Shown: positions 16,215 through 24,006 of the stretch, piece by piece | Position numbering within the stretch: the stretch's first letter is position 1 | How the letters are laid out: each line of letters starts with the position of its first letter | DNA from: Chloroflexota bacterium | GTDB taxonomy: Bacteria > Chloroflexota > Anaerolineae > Anaerolineales > UBA4823 | DNA length: 64,000 nucleotides | Reading direction: 5' to 3' | NCBI GenBank assembly: GCA_029782365.1 | Contig: JAKOUW010000202.1 | Coordinates: 62,001 to 126,000, forward strand | Notes under the pieces: model-generated | Database searches by the model: none | The model's input: the letters and a program-made list of their open reading frames with translations, nothing else | What the model was told of the DNA's origin: nothing | Made by a program: the position numbers and the translations under genes

Positions 16215-18383
16215 ATGGAATCATATCATGCAGAAATCCCCCTGAAGTTTAACTTACCGCGCCGCTTAGGACGCCTGGGCAAGTTCGTCTACAATTTGTG
16301 GTGGACCTGGACGCCAGAATCACAGCGCATTTTCCTGCGCATCGATGGCAGTTTATGGGAGGCCGTGTACCACAATCCGGTGCGCTTCTTAAACCAGGTT
16401 TCCCCGGCCCGCCTGGAAGAAATGACCCACGATCGATATTTCCTGGATTTTTACGACAAGGTGGTGCGCCATTTTGACGAGTATATGAATGCTCGCAACA
16501 CCTGGTTTGACCACACCTACCCCAAGCACAGGCACAGCCTGGTGGCGTATTTTTCAAGCGAATTTGGTCTGCACGAAACCCTGCCTATCTACGCGGGCGG
16601 CCTGGGCGTGCTTTCCGGTGACCATTTAAAAGGCGCCAGCGACCTGGGCCTGCCGATGGTAGCCGTCGGTTTTATGTACACCCAGGGTTATTTCTCTCAG
16701 AAAATATCTGAGGATGGCTGGCAAGAAGCCCGCAATGTGCGTTTAAAGTTTGAAGACCTGCCCGTCATGCAAGTCTTGGATGAAAGTGGGAAACCCCTCA
16801 CGATCATGGTTGAGCTGGCAGGGCGCGGAGTGCACGCCCGCATCTGGCAAATCCAGGTGGGACGCATTCCTCTTTATCTGCTCGATTCAAACGTAGAAAA
16901 CAACACCCCGGCAGATCGCGAGTTGACTGCTCGCCTGTACAGCAGCGACCTGGACCTGCGTATTTCTCAGGAGATCATCCTGGGAGTGGGAGGCGTGCGC
17001 GCCTTGCGCACCCTTGGGTACAGCCCAAGCAAATGGCACATGAATGAAGGTCATTCGGCCTTTATGGCTCTCGAGCGGGCGCGAGAAATGGTCATCGGCG
17101 GCCAGAAGTTTGACAATGCCGTCAAATCAATCCAACACACCAACACCTTCACAACCCACACGCCGGTGCCCGCTGGCAATGATGAGTTCCCCCTTTGGCT
17201 GATCGATAAATATTTCTCCAATTTCTGGCCAGAATTGGCCATGAATCGCGATCAGTTTCTTGACCTGGCGCGTGTGCGCCAGGCTTGGGGTGGGGAAGCA
17301 TTCAGTATGCCAGTGCTTGCACTGCGTCTTTCGGAACACCACAACGCCGTATCAGAGCTGCATGGACAAGTCGCCCGGCGCATGTGGCACCACCTTTGGC
17401 CGGACCTGCCGGAAGAGAAAGTCCCGATCGATTACATCACCAACGGCGTGCATACCGACACCTGGTTGGCTCGCCGTTTGCAAGGGCTGTATGACCGCTA
17501 TCTGGGCAGTGACTGGCGAGAACACCTGGATAACCCGGCGTTATGGCACAGCAAAATTGAAGATATCCCTGACGAGGAATTCTGGAGTATCCGCCGCCAT
17601 TTGAAGCGCAAATTGGTCGGGTACATCGGCGAACGCGCCCGCCAGCAGTGGATTCACTCGGGCATCCACCCGGTGCAGGTGATTGCTTCCGGCGTTATGC
17701 TCGATCCCTATGCCCTGACAATCGGCTTTGCCCGCCGCTTCGCCACCTACAAGCGCGCCGGCCTCGTTCTGAGTGACCTCGACCGCCTGCTGGAGATGAT
17801 TAACCGACCTAACCGGCCAGTGCAGATCATCTTTGCCGGCAAGGCTCATCCCGCCGATGAACCCGGCAAGCTGTTGATCCAAGAAGTGTATCGCAAAGTC
17901 AAGAAAGCTGAAAACGGCGGGCGGCTGGTATTCCTGGAAGACTACGATATGAACCTGGCGCGCTACCTGGTGCAGGGAGTAGATGTCTGGTTGAACACGC
18001 CCAGGCGGCCCAACGAAGCTTCGGGCACATCCGGGCAAAAAGCCGCCATGAACGGCGTGTTGAATTTCTCCGTCCTGGATGGTTGGTGGCGGGAAGGTTA
18101 CAACGGCCGCAACGGTTGGGCGATCGGCACCGATCAAGAATTCACCGACCTGGCCGAGCAAGACAAAGCTGATGCCAACAGCCTGTACAACACACTTGAA
18201 AACGAGATCATTCCACTCTATTATCATCAGCGCACCGCCGACAACCTGCCTGGTGAATGGATTGCGCGTGTGAAAGAATCCATCCGCACGCTTTCCTGGC
18301 GCTTCAGCATGAACCGCATGATCAAGGAGTATACCCGGCGCATGTATTTCCCCGAGCTGGAACTACCCGGAGCAGATAAATAA
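16215..18383 (+). CDS. Alpha-glucan phosphorylase (GT35, DUF3417 type)
   Basis: 722 residues. Phosphorolysis of glycogen or maltodextrin to glucose-1-phosphate with PLP. The N-terminal DUF3417 region (about 5-100, LGKFVYNLWWTWTPESQRIF) is typical of the short bacterial alpha-glucan phosphorylase subfamily. Catalytic-site segments include YAGGLGVLSGDHLKGASDLGLP (shown here in two parts, near residues 125-145), HMNEGHSAF (about 275), and the PLP-lysine region GTSGQKAAMNGVLNFSVLDG near 610. The ATG at 16215 has GAGG nine bases upstream. A strong terminator follows directly. Confidence 0.95.
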   Translation: MESYHAEIPLKFNLPRRLGRLGKFVYNLWWTWTPESQRIFLRIDGSLWEAVYHNPVRFLNQVSPARLEEMTHDRYFLDFYDKVVRHFDEYMNARNTWFDHTYPKHRHSLVAYFSSEFGLHETLPIYAGGLGVLSGDHLKGASDLGLPMVAVGFMYTQGYFSQKISEDGWQEARNVRLKFEDLPVMQVLDESGKPLTIMVELAGRGVHARIWQIQVGRIPLYLLDSNVENNTPADRELTARLYSSDLDLRISQEIILGVGGVRALRTLGYSPSKWHMNEGHSAFMALERAREMVIGGQKFDNAVKSIQHTNTFTTHTPVPAGNDEFPLWLIDKYFSNFWPELAMNRDQFLDLARVRQAWGGEAFSMPVLALRLSEHHNAVSELHGQVARRMWHHLWPDLPEEKVPIDYITNGVHTDTWLARRLQGLYDRYLGSDWREHLDNPALWHSKIEDIPDEEFWSIRRHLKRKLVGYIGERARQQWIHSGIHPVQVIASGVMLDPYALTIGFARRFATYKRAGLVLSDLDRLLEMINRPNRPVQIIFAGKAHPADEPGKLLIQEVYRKVKKAENGGRLVFLEDYDMNLARYLVQGVDVWLNTPRRPNEASGTSGQKAAMNGVLNFSVLDGWWREGYNGRNGWAIGTDQEFTDLAEQDKADANSLYNTLENEIIPLYYHQRTADNLPGEWIARVKESIRTLSWRFSMNRMIKEYTRRMYFPELELPGADK

Positions 18384-18391
18384 ACCATCTC

Positions 18392-18427
18392 AAAAACAAA
18401 AGCTGGGTCTTCCCAGCTTTTGTTTTT
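18392..18427. terminator. Bidirectional intrinsic terminator
   Basis: A perfect 16-bp stem AAAAACAAAAGCTGGG / complement with a TCTT loop. A-rich and T-rich ends give a U-tract in both directions. It serves the phosphorylase gene (plus) and the convergent M29 peptidase gene (minus), whose stop codon overlaps it. Confidence 0.92.
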
Positions 18428-19535
18428 AACCTATAAACCTGCCGTTTCTGTAAACCACTTCGCCATCGACCCGCATTTCCGAATCGGTTTGCAGATCACA
18501 AATCATATCCCAATGGATCACACTCTGGTTGACGGAGCCAGTCTCAGGGTAACCCGCCCCCAGCGCCATGTGAAAACTGCCGCCAATTTTTTCATCGAAC
18601 AGAATATTTTTGATTGCGCGGTTAATGCCAAAATTCGTTCCGACTGCAAATTCGCCCACATAGCGTGATCCCGGATCGCTGTCAATCAACTGCAGCAGCA
18701 GATCCTGGTTGCGCCGGGCGGTTGCCTGCACGACGCGGCCTTTCTCAAACTTCAACTCGACGCCCTCAACCACACGACCCGTGTACACAGCCGGGTAAGT
18801 GAAACGCACCCAGCCGTTCAGCGAATCTTCGACCGGCCCGGTGTAAATTTCGCCGTCTGGCATATTGAATACGCCAAAAGAATTGTTGAACTTTCGATCC
18901 TTGATCGAAAGCGTCAGGTCCACGTTGGGGCCGTGAAGTTCGACTCTGTCATGGCCTTGCAGGAGGTTTAATGCCGAGCGCTGGTCAAGCTCCACCTGAT
19001 TCCAGGCGGCCAATGGATCGGCTGTGTCATCATCTGCTTTGCAAGCTTTATAAACGAAATCCTCAAATTCATGCAGGCCCATCTCAGCCTCCATCGCCTG
19101 GGCCTGGGTAGGGAACAGTGTGCTGACCCATTTAAACTGCCCGGCCGCGCCGCGCGCCATTTGTGTCTTCAATATCGGCGCAACACCTTTTTGGTAACGT
19201 TGGATGGAAGCCGGCGGCACATTGGTCAAGGCGCGCGTATTCGCCAGTGAATGGATGCGGATGCGCCCTTCGAAAGTATCATAGGCCAGTTTGGTGAATG
19301 TAGGAGGAACATCCAATTGAATATCGTGCGCGTGGGTATAGAATAATTCCTCCTGGTCGGGCAGCGTCAGCGCCAGGTGGGGATAACCGCCGCGTTCCAG
19401 GATCAAGCTGTACAATTCCCGCACCAGGGGTTCAGCCAGCAGGGTGCATTCAATTAAAATGCGGTCACCGGGTTTTACGCGTGTAGAATGATCTACCAGG
19501 ATTTTAGCAAGTTTTTGGACGCGTGAATCAGACAA
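18426..19535 (-). CDS. M29-family metallo-aminopeptidase
   Basis: 369 residues, close to the 400-residue aminopeptidase T/AmpS family. N-terminal domain contains RVKPGDRILIECTLLAEPLVRE. The C-terminal metal-binding domain has VEGVELKFEKGRVV (metal-ligand Glu), VGEFAVGTNFGINR (Glu), HMALGAGYPETG and VIHWDMICD (His, Asp), the expected M29 ligand set. Removes N-terminal residues from peptides in the cytoplasm. The start is TTG with AGGAG nearby, and a TATAAT lies about 30 bases upstream, giving a normal leader in contrast to several neighbours. Confidence 0.93.
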   Translation of the reverse strand: MSDSRVQKLAKILVDHSTRVKPGDRILIECTLLAEPLVRELYSLILERGGYPHLALTLPDQEELFYTHAHDIQLDVPPTFTKLAYDTFEGRIRIHSLANTRALTNVPPASIQRYQKGVAPILKTQMARGAAGQFKWVSTLFPTQAQAMEAEMGLHEFEDFVYKACKADDDTADPLAAWNQVELDQRSALNLLQGHDRVELHGPNVDLTLSIKDRKFNNSFGVFNMPDGEIYTGPVEDSLNGWVRFTYPAVYTGRVVEGVELKFEKGRVVQATARRNQDLLLQLIDSDPGSRYVGEFAVGTNFGINRAIKNILFDEKIGGSFHMALGAGYPETGSVNQSVIHWDMICDLQTDSEMRVDGEVVYRNGRFIG

Positions 19536-19688
19536 GGTCTTCTCCTGATAAGAATTACGAACGATAAATTATATCACGCCGGATGAAATTTATTTTGAGT
19601 TATTTTGATTATCTACAATGGGTAGTGCAGTCAACAAGGCTGCCGGTCGACCAAATCAATCACGCATATTTTGCCTGCCAACAAATAT

Positions 19689-20339
19689 TTATTTTTTCGT
19701 AGAACGTAAAACCAACCACAGGCCTCCCCCTGCCAGCACCAGCGCCGCCAGCCCGCCGGCGGCTGCCGCCCACAACAAAAGATTTCCCCCGGGTTGTGCC
19801 TGGCTCGCAGTTGAGATGTTTATTTGACCGTCTTGCCAGGTATATGGGATTGCCTCGCCTTCTCGGCTGGCCAGGATAGCGCTTTGCAAGGTGAGTGCGG
19901 CTGCGCCTTCTGTTTTTGCTCGAACTTCCAGCGTGACCAGGCTGAGCGGACCGTGCAGCGGTTCAGCCGGGTTGAGCAGAGTACCGGCAAAATCAAATGT
20001 TCCGACTGTGTTATCACCCTGGTTTTGGGCGACGAATCCCTGCTTCAGCCAATCGCCTGGCGAGGCCTGCAGCCCTTCCTTAGCAGGGTCAGCGTCAACC
20101 ATTTCGATCAGACTGGGGTCGAATTTCAGATGCAGTTCAACCCCGTATAGGTTCTGTTCTCCCTCGACTTTAATCTCCAATTTGCTGGTCTCGCCGGGTC
20201 TCAAAGAAATGCTCGATGGCACTGGCGCAATCGCCGCGGTTTCACCAGCCGCCTGAGAGACGGATAATGGGCAAACCAGCAGGCTGAACATAACCAACAG
20301 GAAGCAGGCCGCATGGATGCGTGTTCGCAAGTCACTCAC
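19689..20339 (-). CDS. Membrane-anchored cohesin-domain protein A
   Basis: 216 residues starting at GTG with GGAG seven bases upstream and overlapping the end of the preceding gene by eight bases. Signal peptide (AACFLLVMFSLLVCPLSVSQAAG), one cohesin domain (about 40-175, with SLRPGETSKLEIKVEG, YGVELHLKFDPSLIEM and the closing strand GQINIS), then a C-terminal membrane segment (LLLWAAAAGGLAALVLAGGG) and a basic tail RSTKK. Cohesins bind dockerin modules with high affinity in cellulosomes and related assemblies. It is the last gene of a three-gene operon including a dockerin protein. Confidence 0.87.
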   Translation of the reverse strand: MSDLRTRIHAACFLLVMFSLLVCPLSVSQAAGETAAIAPVPSSISLRPGETSKLEIKVEGEQNLYGVELHLKFDPSLIEMVDADPAKEGLQASPGDWLKQGFVAQNQGDNTVGTFDFAGTLLNPAEPLHGPLSLVTLEVRAKTEGAAALTLQSAILASREGEAIPYTWQDGQINISTASQAQPGGNLLLWAAAAGGLAALVLAGGGLWLVLRSTKK

Positions 20340-21195
20340 GATTGTTCTCCAGCAATTTCCTGGCATTCGCAAAGGACCAGCGCCTGCGCGCCACAATGAT
20401 GCCAGCCGCGCCTGTGAACGCGGCGGCGCCCGCAAATCCGCCCACTGCGATGGCCAACAATGTGCGCTCTTGCGCTCCCGAACCAGATGATGGTAAATCT
20501 GTTGGAGCGTTTTGGATATTGAGCGGATGGGCATAATCGGCCTGGCCTTTGGTCTGCCCGCCAGAATTGGTGTTCGGACCAGCTGTCTGGTCGGCGTCAG
20601 CCTGGGATGCCGGCTGAGCACTCGCCATGATTCGCGGCGTCGGGGTCGGCGATTTCGGTTTCACCACCAACAGTTTGCTTTCATCCGGTTGAACTACCAG
20701 TTTGCTGCCCCGCCGGTCAGCGCTTTCGACAAAATTTACTGCCAGGCGGCTGGATTTGCCGTTGGCTTTGCCGCGGAAATAAATCGACAGCACGACACCC
20801 TCCCCTGTCGCTGGTGGCGTTGGGTTCACCTGAGTCAGTACATACATAAACGTGCCTGCGGTATTATCGGCGATGTTGCGCACAACAAAATCGGGTTTAG
20901 GAAAACTGCCTGGCGTCATCTGCACCCCTTCCTGTTGGGAATCCATATCGACAATCTCAACTGCCAGCGGATCGAAAGCGCCGCGCACATCCAGGGCGTA
21001 GATACCCCTGGCATCCTCCAGGATCAGATCGACTTTTTCCACCTGCCCCTCCCCGATCTTCTGGACATTCGGCGAAAATCTGAGGGCGGCTGTGCCGGAC
21101 TTTGCCTGCACCGGAATTGCAGGCAGCAGCGCTGCCAGAGTCACCAGCACTACCCATAATTGAACCCATTTGCCAAGGCGTGTGATTGTTTCCAC
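20332..21195 (-). CDS. Cell-surface cohesin-domain protein B with LPxTG-like C-terminus
   Basis: 287 residues. GTG start with GGAGG eight bases upstream. Signal peptide (LWVVLVTLAALLPAIPVQA), one cohesin domain (about 32-165, with KVDLILEDARGIYALDVRGAFDP and the GEGVVLSIYFRGKAN strand), a Thr/Pro/Gln-rich linker, then LPSSG at about residue 236, a hydrophobic stretch, RRRW and a cytoplasmic tail of about 14 residues. The LPSSG-hydrophobic-basic order resembles a sortase signal, though the tail is longer than usual. Otherwise it is a plain membrane anchor. Confidence 0.87.
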   Translation of the reverse strand: METITRLGKWVQLWVVLVTLAALLPAIPVQAKSGTAALRFSPNVQKIGEGQVEKVDLILEDARGIYALDVRGAFDPLAVEIVDMDSQQEGVQMTPGSFPKPDFVVRNIADNTAGTFMYVLTQVNPTPPATGEGVVLSIYFRGKANGKSSRLAVNFVESADRRGSKLVVQPDESKLLVVKPKSPTPTPRIMASAQPASQADADQTAGPNTNSGGQTKGQADYAHPLNIQNAPTDLPSSGSGAQERTLLAIAVGGFAGAAAFTGAAGIIVARRRWSFANARKLLENNRE

Positions 21196-21279
21196 CAGGT
21201 AAACCTCCAACAGTAACAAAAATCAGTTGGAGGCAGCCCAAACAATTGGACTGCCTCTATTTTAACAAAACAATGAATT

Positions 21280-22941
21280 TTACGGCCAGGGTTGTGGAGC
21301 AACCAGAGAGTAGTTGCCGCCTGCCAGCACCAGGTCGAGAATATTGGTGACGCTGTCCGCATTGATATCGGTGCTGCCCGGCCCGCAGGCTGCCGCCGGC
21401 CCGCCGAAGGCGCCGCCGATGCAGCCCAGGTCAGTCACATCGATTTTACCGCTGTTGTCGGCGTCGCCGCCTTTGAGTTTAACCGCCGGCGCCGCATACG
21501 CATCGCCTGGCACCAGCGATTTGGTCAACTGTGCGCCCAGGTACAGCCCATGCGCGGCGTCAAACTTGTAGCTCGTCCCACCCGGCAGCACTTTGATGTT
21601 GCTGATGCTCCAGGCGCCGGTCGCAGGATCGAAATTGGTGGTGTACGGGCCAAAAATGCCGTCCGTCAGGGTGATGGTGCCCGCATTGGTCGGCGTGGCC
21701 CGGCCTTGCAGGGATACTACACCGCTGGCGCTGGCAAAGCCACACACCATCAGGTGCAGCGGCGCAGCCGCTGTGTGCCCAAGAACATTGGCATCCCGGT
21801 CGGACAAGATGTCATTGCTGACTGTCACATCGAACTCACCGCCGTGCAGACCGGTGAAGGTGATCTCAGCTACGGTGCCCGAGCCGCTCACTGCCGCCTG
21901 CGGATCCAGTCGGCTGACGGAGAACTGGCACTTGCCATTGGCGCAGGCCGCGTTCCAGGGGATCGACCCGCCGGTCGTGTCGAAGAAGCTGTTGACAAAG
22001 GCGCCCGAAGCACTCACCAGCGATTGATCATAATTCACCTCGAACTGGTAGCCGTACAAACTGGCGATATTGTTCAGGTCAATCTTCACGGTGCTCATTT
22101 CGCCGGTGCAGAAAAGGGCCTTGTCAGTCTTGGTTTCCAGGCTGGCTGCCGCGACTTCGAAGCGCACTGCCGGGATATAGGGCGTCCATCCTGTATCACG
22201 CCGAAACACACCCACACCGCCAGCGCCGCCATCTGAGTACCAATTGGCAGTTTTCGTATTCCAGAACACATCGTCCGGGTTCACATCCAAGCCTACGCTG
22301 GGCATGGAAAGGTTATTGAGAGCAAAATTCAAAGAATTGTATGGACCTCCAACACCGATAGGCTGGTAGCCATAGGATTGCGTATTGTATGCCAGGCCGT
22401 AGATGACTTCATCCGGCAGAGTGACATTCAGGCTCGAAAAGTCGAAGGTCACGTTAAAGGCAAAGCCGTTATAGCATATTCCATTGGAAGCGCGCCAGCC
22501 GAAACCTTCCCCATAGCCAGTATTTGGGCAGGTAGGATCGCTCTCTGGCCGCCAGGGCATATTCATCACCTGGGTCAGGGTAGCAATCAGCGCCCCCGGT
22601 TTTGGGGCGGGGCCGCTCTTATCCACCTGGTAAAGGTTGAAGGTGAGCGGGTGGGTCCACCCGCTGTCCGGCAGGCTGGGATATTCCGAATGCCTGGCCC
22701 AGGTGCTCATGGTCACGGTGACCGAGGATAGGCTGCGGTTGGCGCCGGCAAAAGAGACATGATCTCCTACTTCGGCTGCCTGTTGAGCCTCGTACGGCTG
22801 GCTGGGCAGGTTTCTCGGCAGAGGGGAAGGGATGCTGTCGTAGATGGCGTTTCCAGTGGCAGTCGCCTTGCTGGCGGGCAAAAAGGGAACACAAAGCGCC
22901 ATGATCATCAGCGCCGCAAAAATCTTATAGATGGTTTTCAT
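21280..22941 (-). CDS. Secreted protein with a cohesin and a C-terminal dockerin
   Basis: 553 residues. Signal peptide (YKIFAALMIMALCVPFLPA). The N-terminal 270 residues have no recognised family but look like a beta-rich extracellular domain. A cohesin-like domain follows (about 275-400, KTDKALFCTGEMSTVKIDLN, YGYQFEVNYDQSLV, GTVAEITFTG). Then a carboxypeptidase-regulatory-like stretch (VSLQGRATPTNAGTITLTDG) and a type I dockerin: repeat 1 DADNSGKIDVTD and repeat 2 DINADSVTNILD, each with the D-x-[DN]-x-[SD]...D calcium loop. ATG at 22941 is preceded by AAGGA. It is downstream of a c-di-GMP riboswitch. Confidence 0.88.
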   Translation of the reverse strand: MKTIYKIFAALMIMALCVPFLPASKATATGNAIYDSIPSPLPRNLPSQPYEAQQAAEVGDHVSFAGANRSLSSVTVTMSTWARHSEYPSLPDSGWTHPLTFNLYQVDKSGPAPKPGALIATLTQVMNMPWRPESDPTCPNTGYGEGFGWRASNGICYNGFAFNVTFDFSSLNVTLPDEVIYGLAYNTQSYGYQPIGVGGPYNSLNFALNNLSMPSVGLDVNPDDVFWNTKTANWYSDGGAGGVGVFRRDTGWTPYIPAVRFEVAAASLETKTDKALFCTGEMSTVKIDLNNIASLYGYQFEVNYDQSLVSASGAFVNSFFDTTGGSIPWNAACANGKCQFSVSRLDPQAAVSGSGTVAEITFTGLHGGEFDVTVSNDILSDRDANVLGHTAAAPLHLMVCGFASASGVVSLQGRATPTNAGTITLTDGIFGPYTTNFDPATGAWSISNIKVLPGGTSYKFDAAHGLYLGAQLTKSLVPGDAYAAPAVKLKGGDADNSGKIDVTDLGCIGGAFGGPAAACGPGSTDINADSVTNILDLVLAGGNYSLVAPQPWP

Positions 22942-23180
22942 TTCATTTTCCTTCAAATAATCAACAAGAGAATTTGGGTATCAAATAGGAATAGCAATAT
23001 CGACCGAACCCACAAGGTTGGTTAAGAATAGAGGATGTCAGGCGCCTCCTTCATCTGGACAATCCATATGGCATTGGCCGGAGCCGTGTAAAACAAACCC
23101 TCTTTTGTGCGGCTCTGGAGATTTCTTTGGATCAGCAGGGCTGATATCCCTGGCCGGCTTAACCCCTTTCATAAACAAGA

Positions 23181-23226
23181 AAAGCCTGGCACGTAACAGA
23201 GCATCAGCGTGCTCTGGTGAGGCTTT
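23181..23226 (-). terminator. Terminator-like hairpin forming the riboswitch expression platform
   Basis: Minus strand: outer stem AAAGCCT/AGGCTTT (7 bp), internal stem CAGAGCA/TGCTCTG (7 bp), then TTCTTGTTT. The 5' arm overlaps the last bases of the aptamer (CCGAAAGCC), so ligand binding and hairpin formation could exclude each other. Confidence 0.6.
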
Positions 23227-23312
23227 CGGTAGCCGGGCTATCTCTTTTCATCGAGACCCTTGGCTTTGCGTCCCTACCTTACGATAGGTTTGCCCTTATC
23301 GTTGTCTCCCTT
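23226..23312 (-). promoter_or_regulatory. Cyclic-di-GMP-I (GEMM-I) riboswitch aptamer
   Basis: On the minus strand the RNA contains GGGCAAACC, then a hairpin CCTATC-GTAA-GGTAGG with a GNRA tetraloop, then GGGACGCAAAGCC, AAGGGTCTC..GAGATAGCC and CGGCTACCG. These are the ordered conserved blocks of the GEMM-I aptamer, including the tetraloop that docks into its receptor. It lies about 285 bases upstream of the cohesin-dockerin gene and is followed at once by a terminator-like hairpin. A role in c-di-GMP control of the cohesin operon is inferred. The closely related cGAMP-sensing variant cannot be fully excluded by eye. Confidence 0.88.
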
Positions 23313-23360
23313 GGCAGATTAATTTCATTAAAAATAACAGAAGGAATTCCAACCGCCTAG

Positions 23361-23394
23361 TGACAGATGTCATACGCAGACCTGATATTTGTCA
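23361..23394. promoter_or_regulatory. Tandem TGAYANNTGTCA sites upstream of the riboswitch
   Basis: TGACAGATGTCA (23361-23372) and TGATATTTGTCA (23383-23394) agree at nine of twelve positions and are spaced 22 bp apart, two helical turns. A possible minus-strand promoter (TTGTGA, 17 bases, TATGAC) overlaps them. Likely binding sites for a dimeric regulator. Identity unknown. Confidence 0.4.
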
Positions 23395-23581
23395 CAATAC
23401 TACCAAAAACAGGGAAAGATTATTGCATAATTATTGTAATAAATAGATAGATTGTCAGAAAATTAATCTTTTACCTGGATCGATTCGATTACAAGCTGAT
23501 GCGGAAAGCCAGCTATCTTCACAGCACAGCCGGCGCTCCTATGATCGATGCCGCGCCTTTTCCACCATTTCATTAATTTTA

Positions 23582-23614
23582 GGGATGAGCGCGCTGCAGC
23601 AGCGTGCTCATCCC
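23582..23614 (-). terminator. Hairpin downstream of the small peptide gene
   Basis: GGGATGAGC and its exact complement flank a GC-rich interior on the minus strand, twelve bases after the small gene's stop, followed by CTAAAATTAAT. A strong hairpin, but the U-tract is poor. Confidence 0.5.
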
Positions 23615-23625
23615 GCTGCATCGAT

Positions 23626-23724
23626 TTACATCGAGGGCCTGGTCAACGATACACCGATCATCAAACCGATGATGAAGGCGATCAAGATTACAATGATGAC
23701 GGTTTCAAATGTCATGCTGATCAT
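23626..23724 (-). CDS. Small single-pass membrane peptide (32 aa)
   Basis: Reads MISMTFETVIIVILIAFI, then IGLMIGVSLTRPSM and TAA. Residues 8-26 form one hydrophobic membrane segment. GGAGG is six bases before the ATG, an excellent ribosome-binding site. A stable hairpin follows the stop, so the gene has its own unit boundaries. It lies between the response-regulator operon (ending 24007) and the riboswitch-controlled cohesin operon, on the same strand. I do not recognise a family. Position and design suggest a small regulatory or stabilising membrane protein. Confidence 0.7.
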   Translation of the reverse strand: MISMTFETVIIVILIAFIIGLMIGVSLTRPSM

Positions 23725-23955
23725 ATGTGCCTCCTTCTTACACCCAACGAATCGGTCATCCTTTTACCAACCAGCAGGAATTGGAACTATGCTACGGGCA
23801 CTTGTTTGCATCAAAATGGTTGAGCATTTTTTGAGTTTCCTTTCCAATTGACTTACACCGGTTAGTTTGTTATTTCTATTTTGACAGGTTCAAGCCAGCC
23901 CGCAAGACTGCCGTTTTTGGTCATCTTCGGACACCAGAGGGTATTTAAAACCACT

Positions 23956-23983
23956 GCGCCCGCACATTTACGGGTGCGGGCGC
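23956..23983 (-). terminator. Terminator of the kinase/response-regulator operon
   Basis: Perfect 10-bp GC-rich stem GCGCCCGCAC / complement with an eight-base loop. On the minus strand it is followed by AGTGGTTTTAAA, a short U-run. It lies 24 bases after the response regulator stop. Confidence 0.72.
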
Positions 23984-24006
23984 TGCAGTAACGCACCTAA
24001 CCGATT

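Noticed and set aside
17541..18227. Long minus-strand reading frame inside the phosphorylase gene
   Set aside because: Antisense shadow of a strongly conserved enzyme gene, with no ribosome-binding site.
21292..22236. Long plus-strand reading frame opposite the cohesin-dockerin gene
   Set aside because: It is antisense to a gene with signal peptide and clear domains, has low-complexity composition and no family similarity.
23226..23312. cGAMP-sensing GEMM-Ib riboswitch instead of c-di-GMP-I
   Set aside because: The conserved blocks fit the common GEMM-I form, but the specificity position cannot be assigned safely by eye. It is left as an alternative, not the main call.
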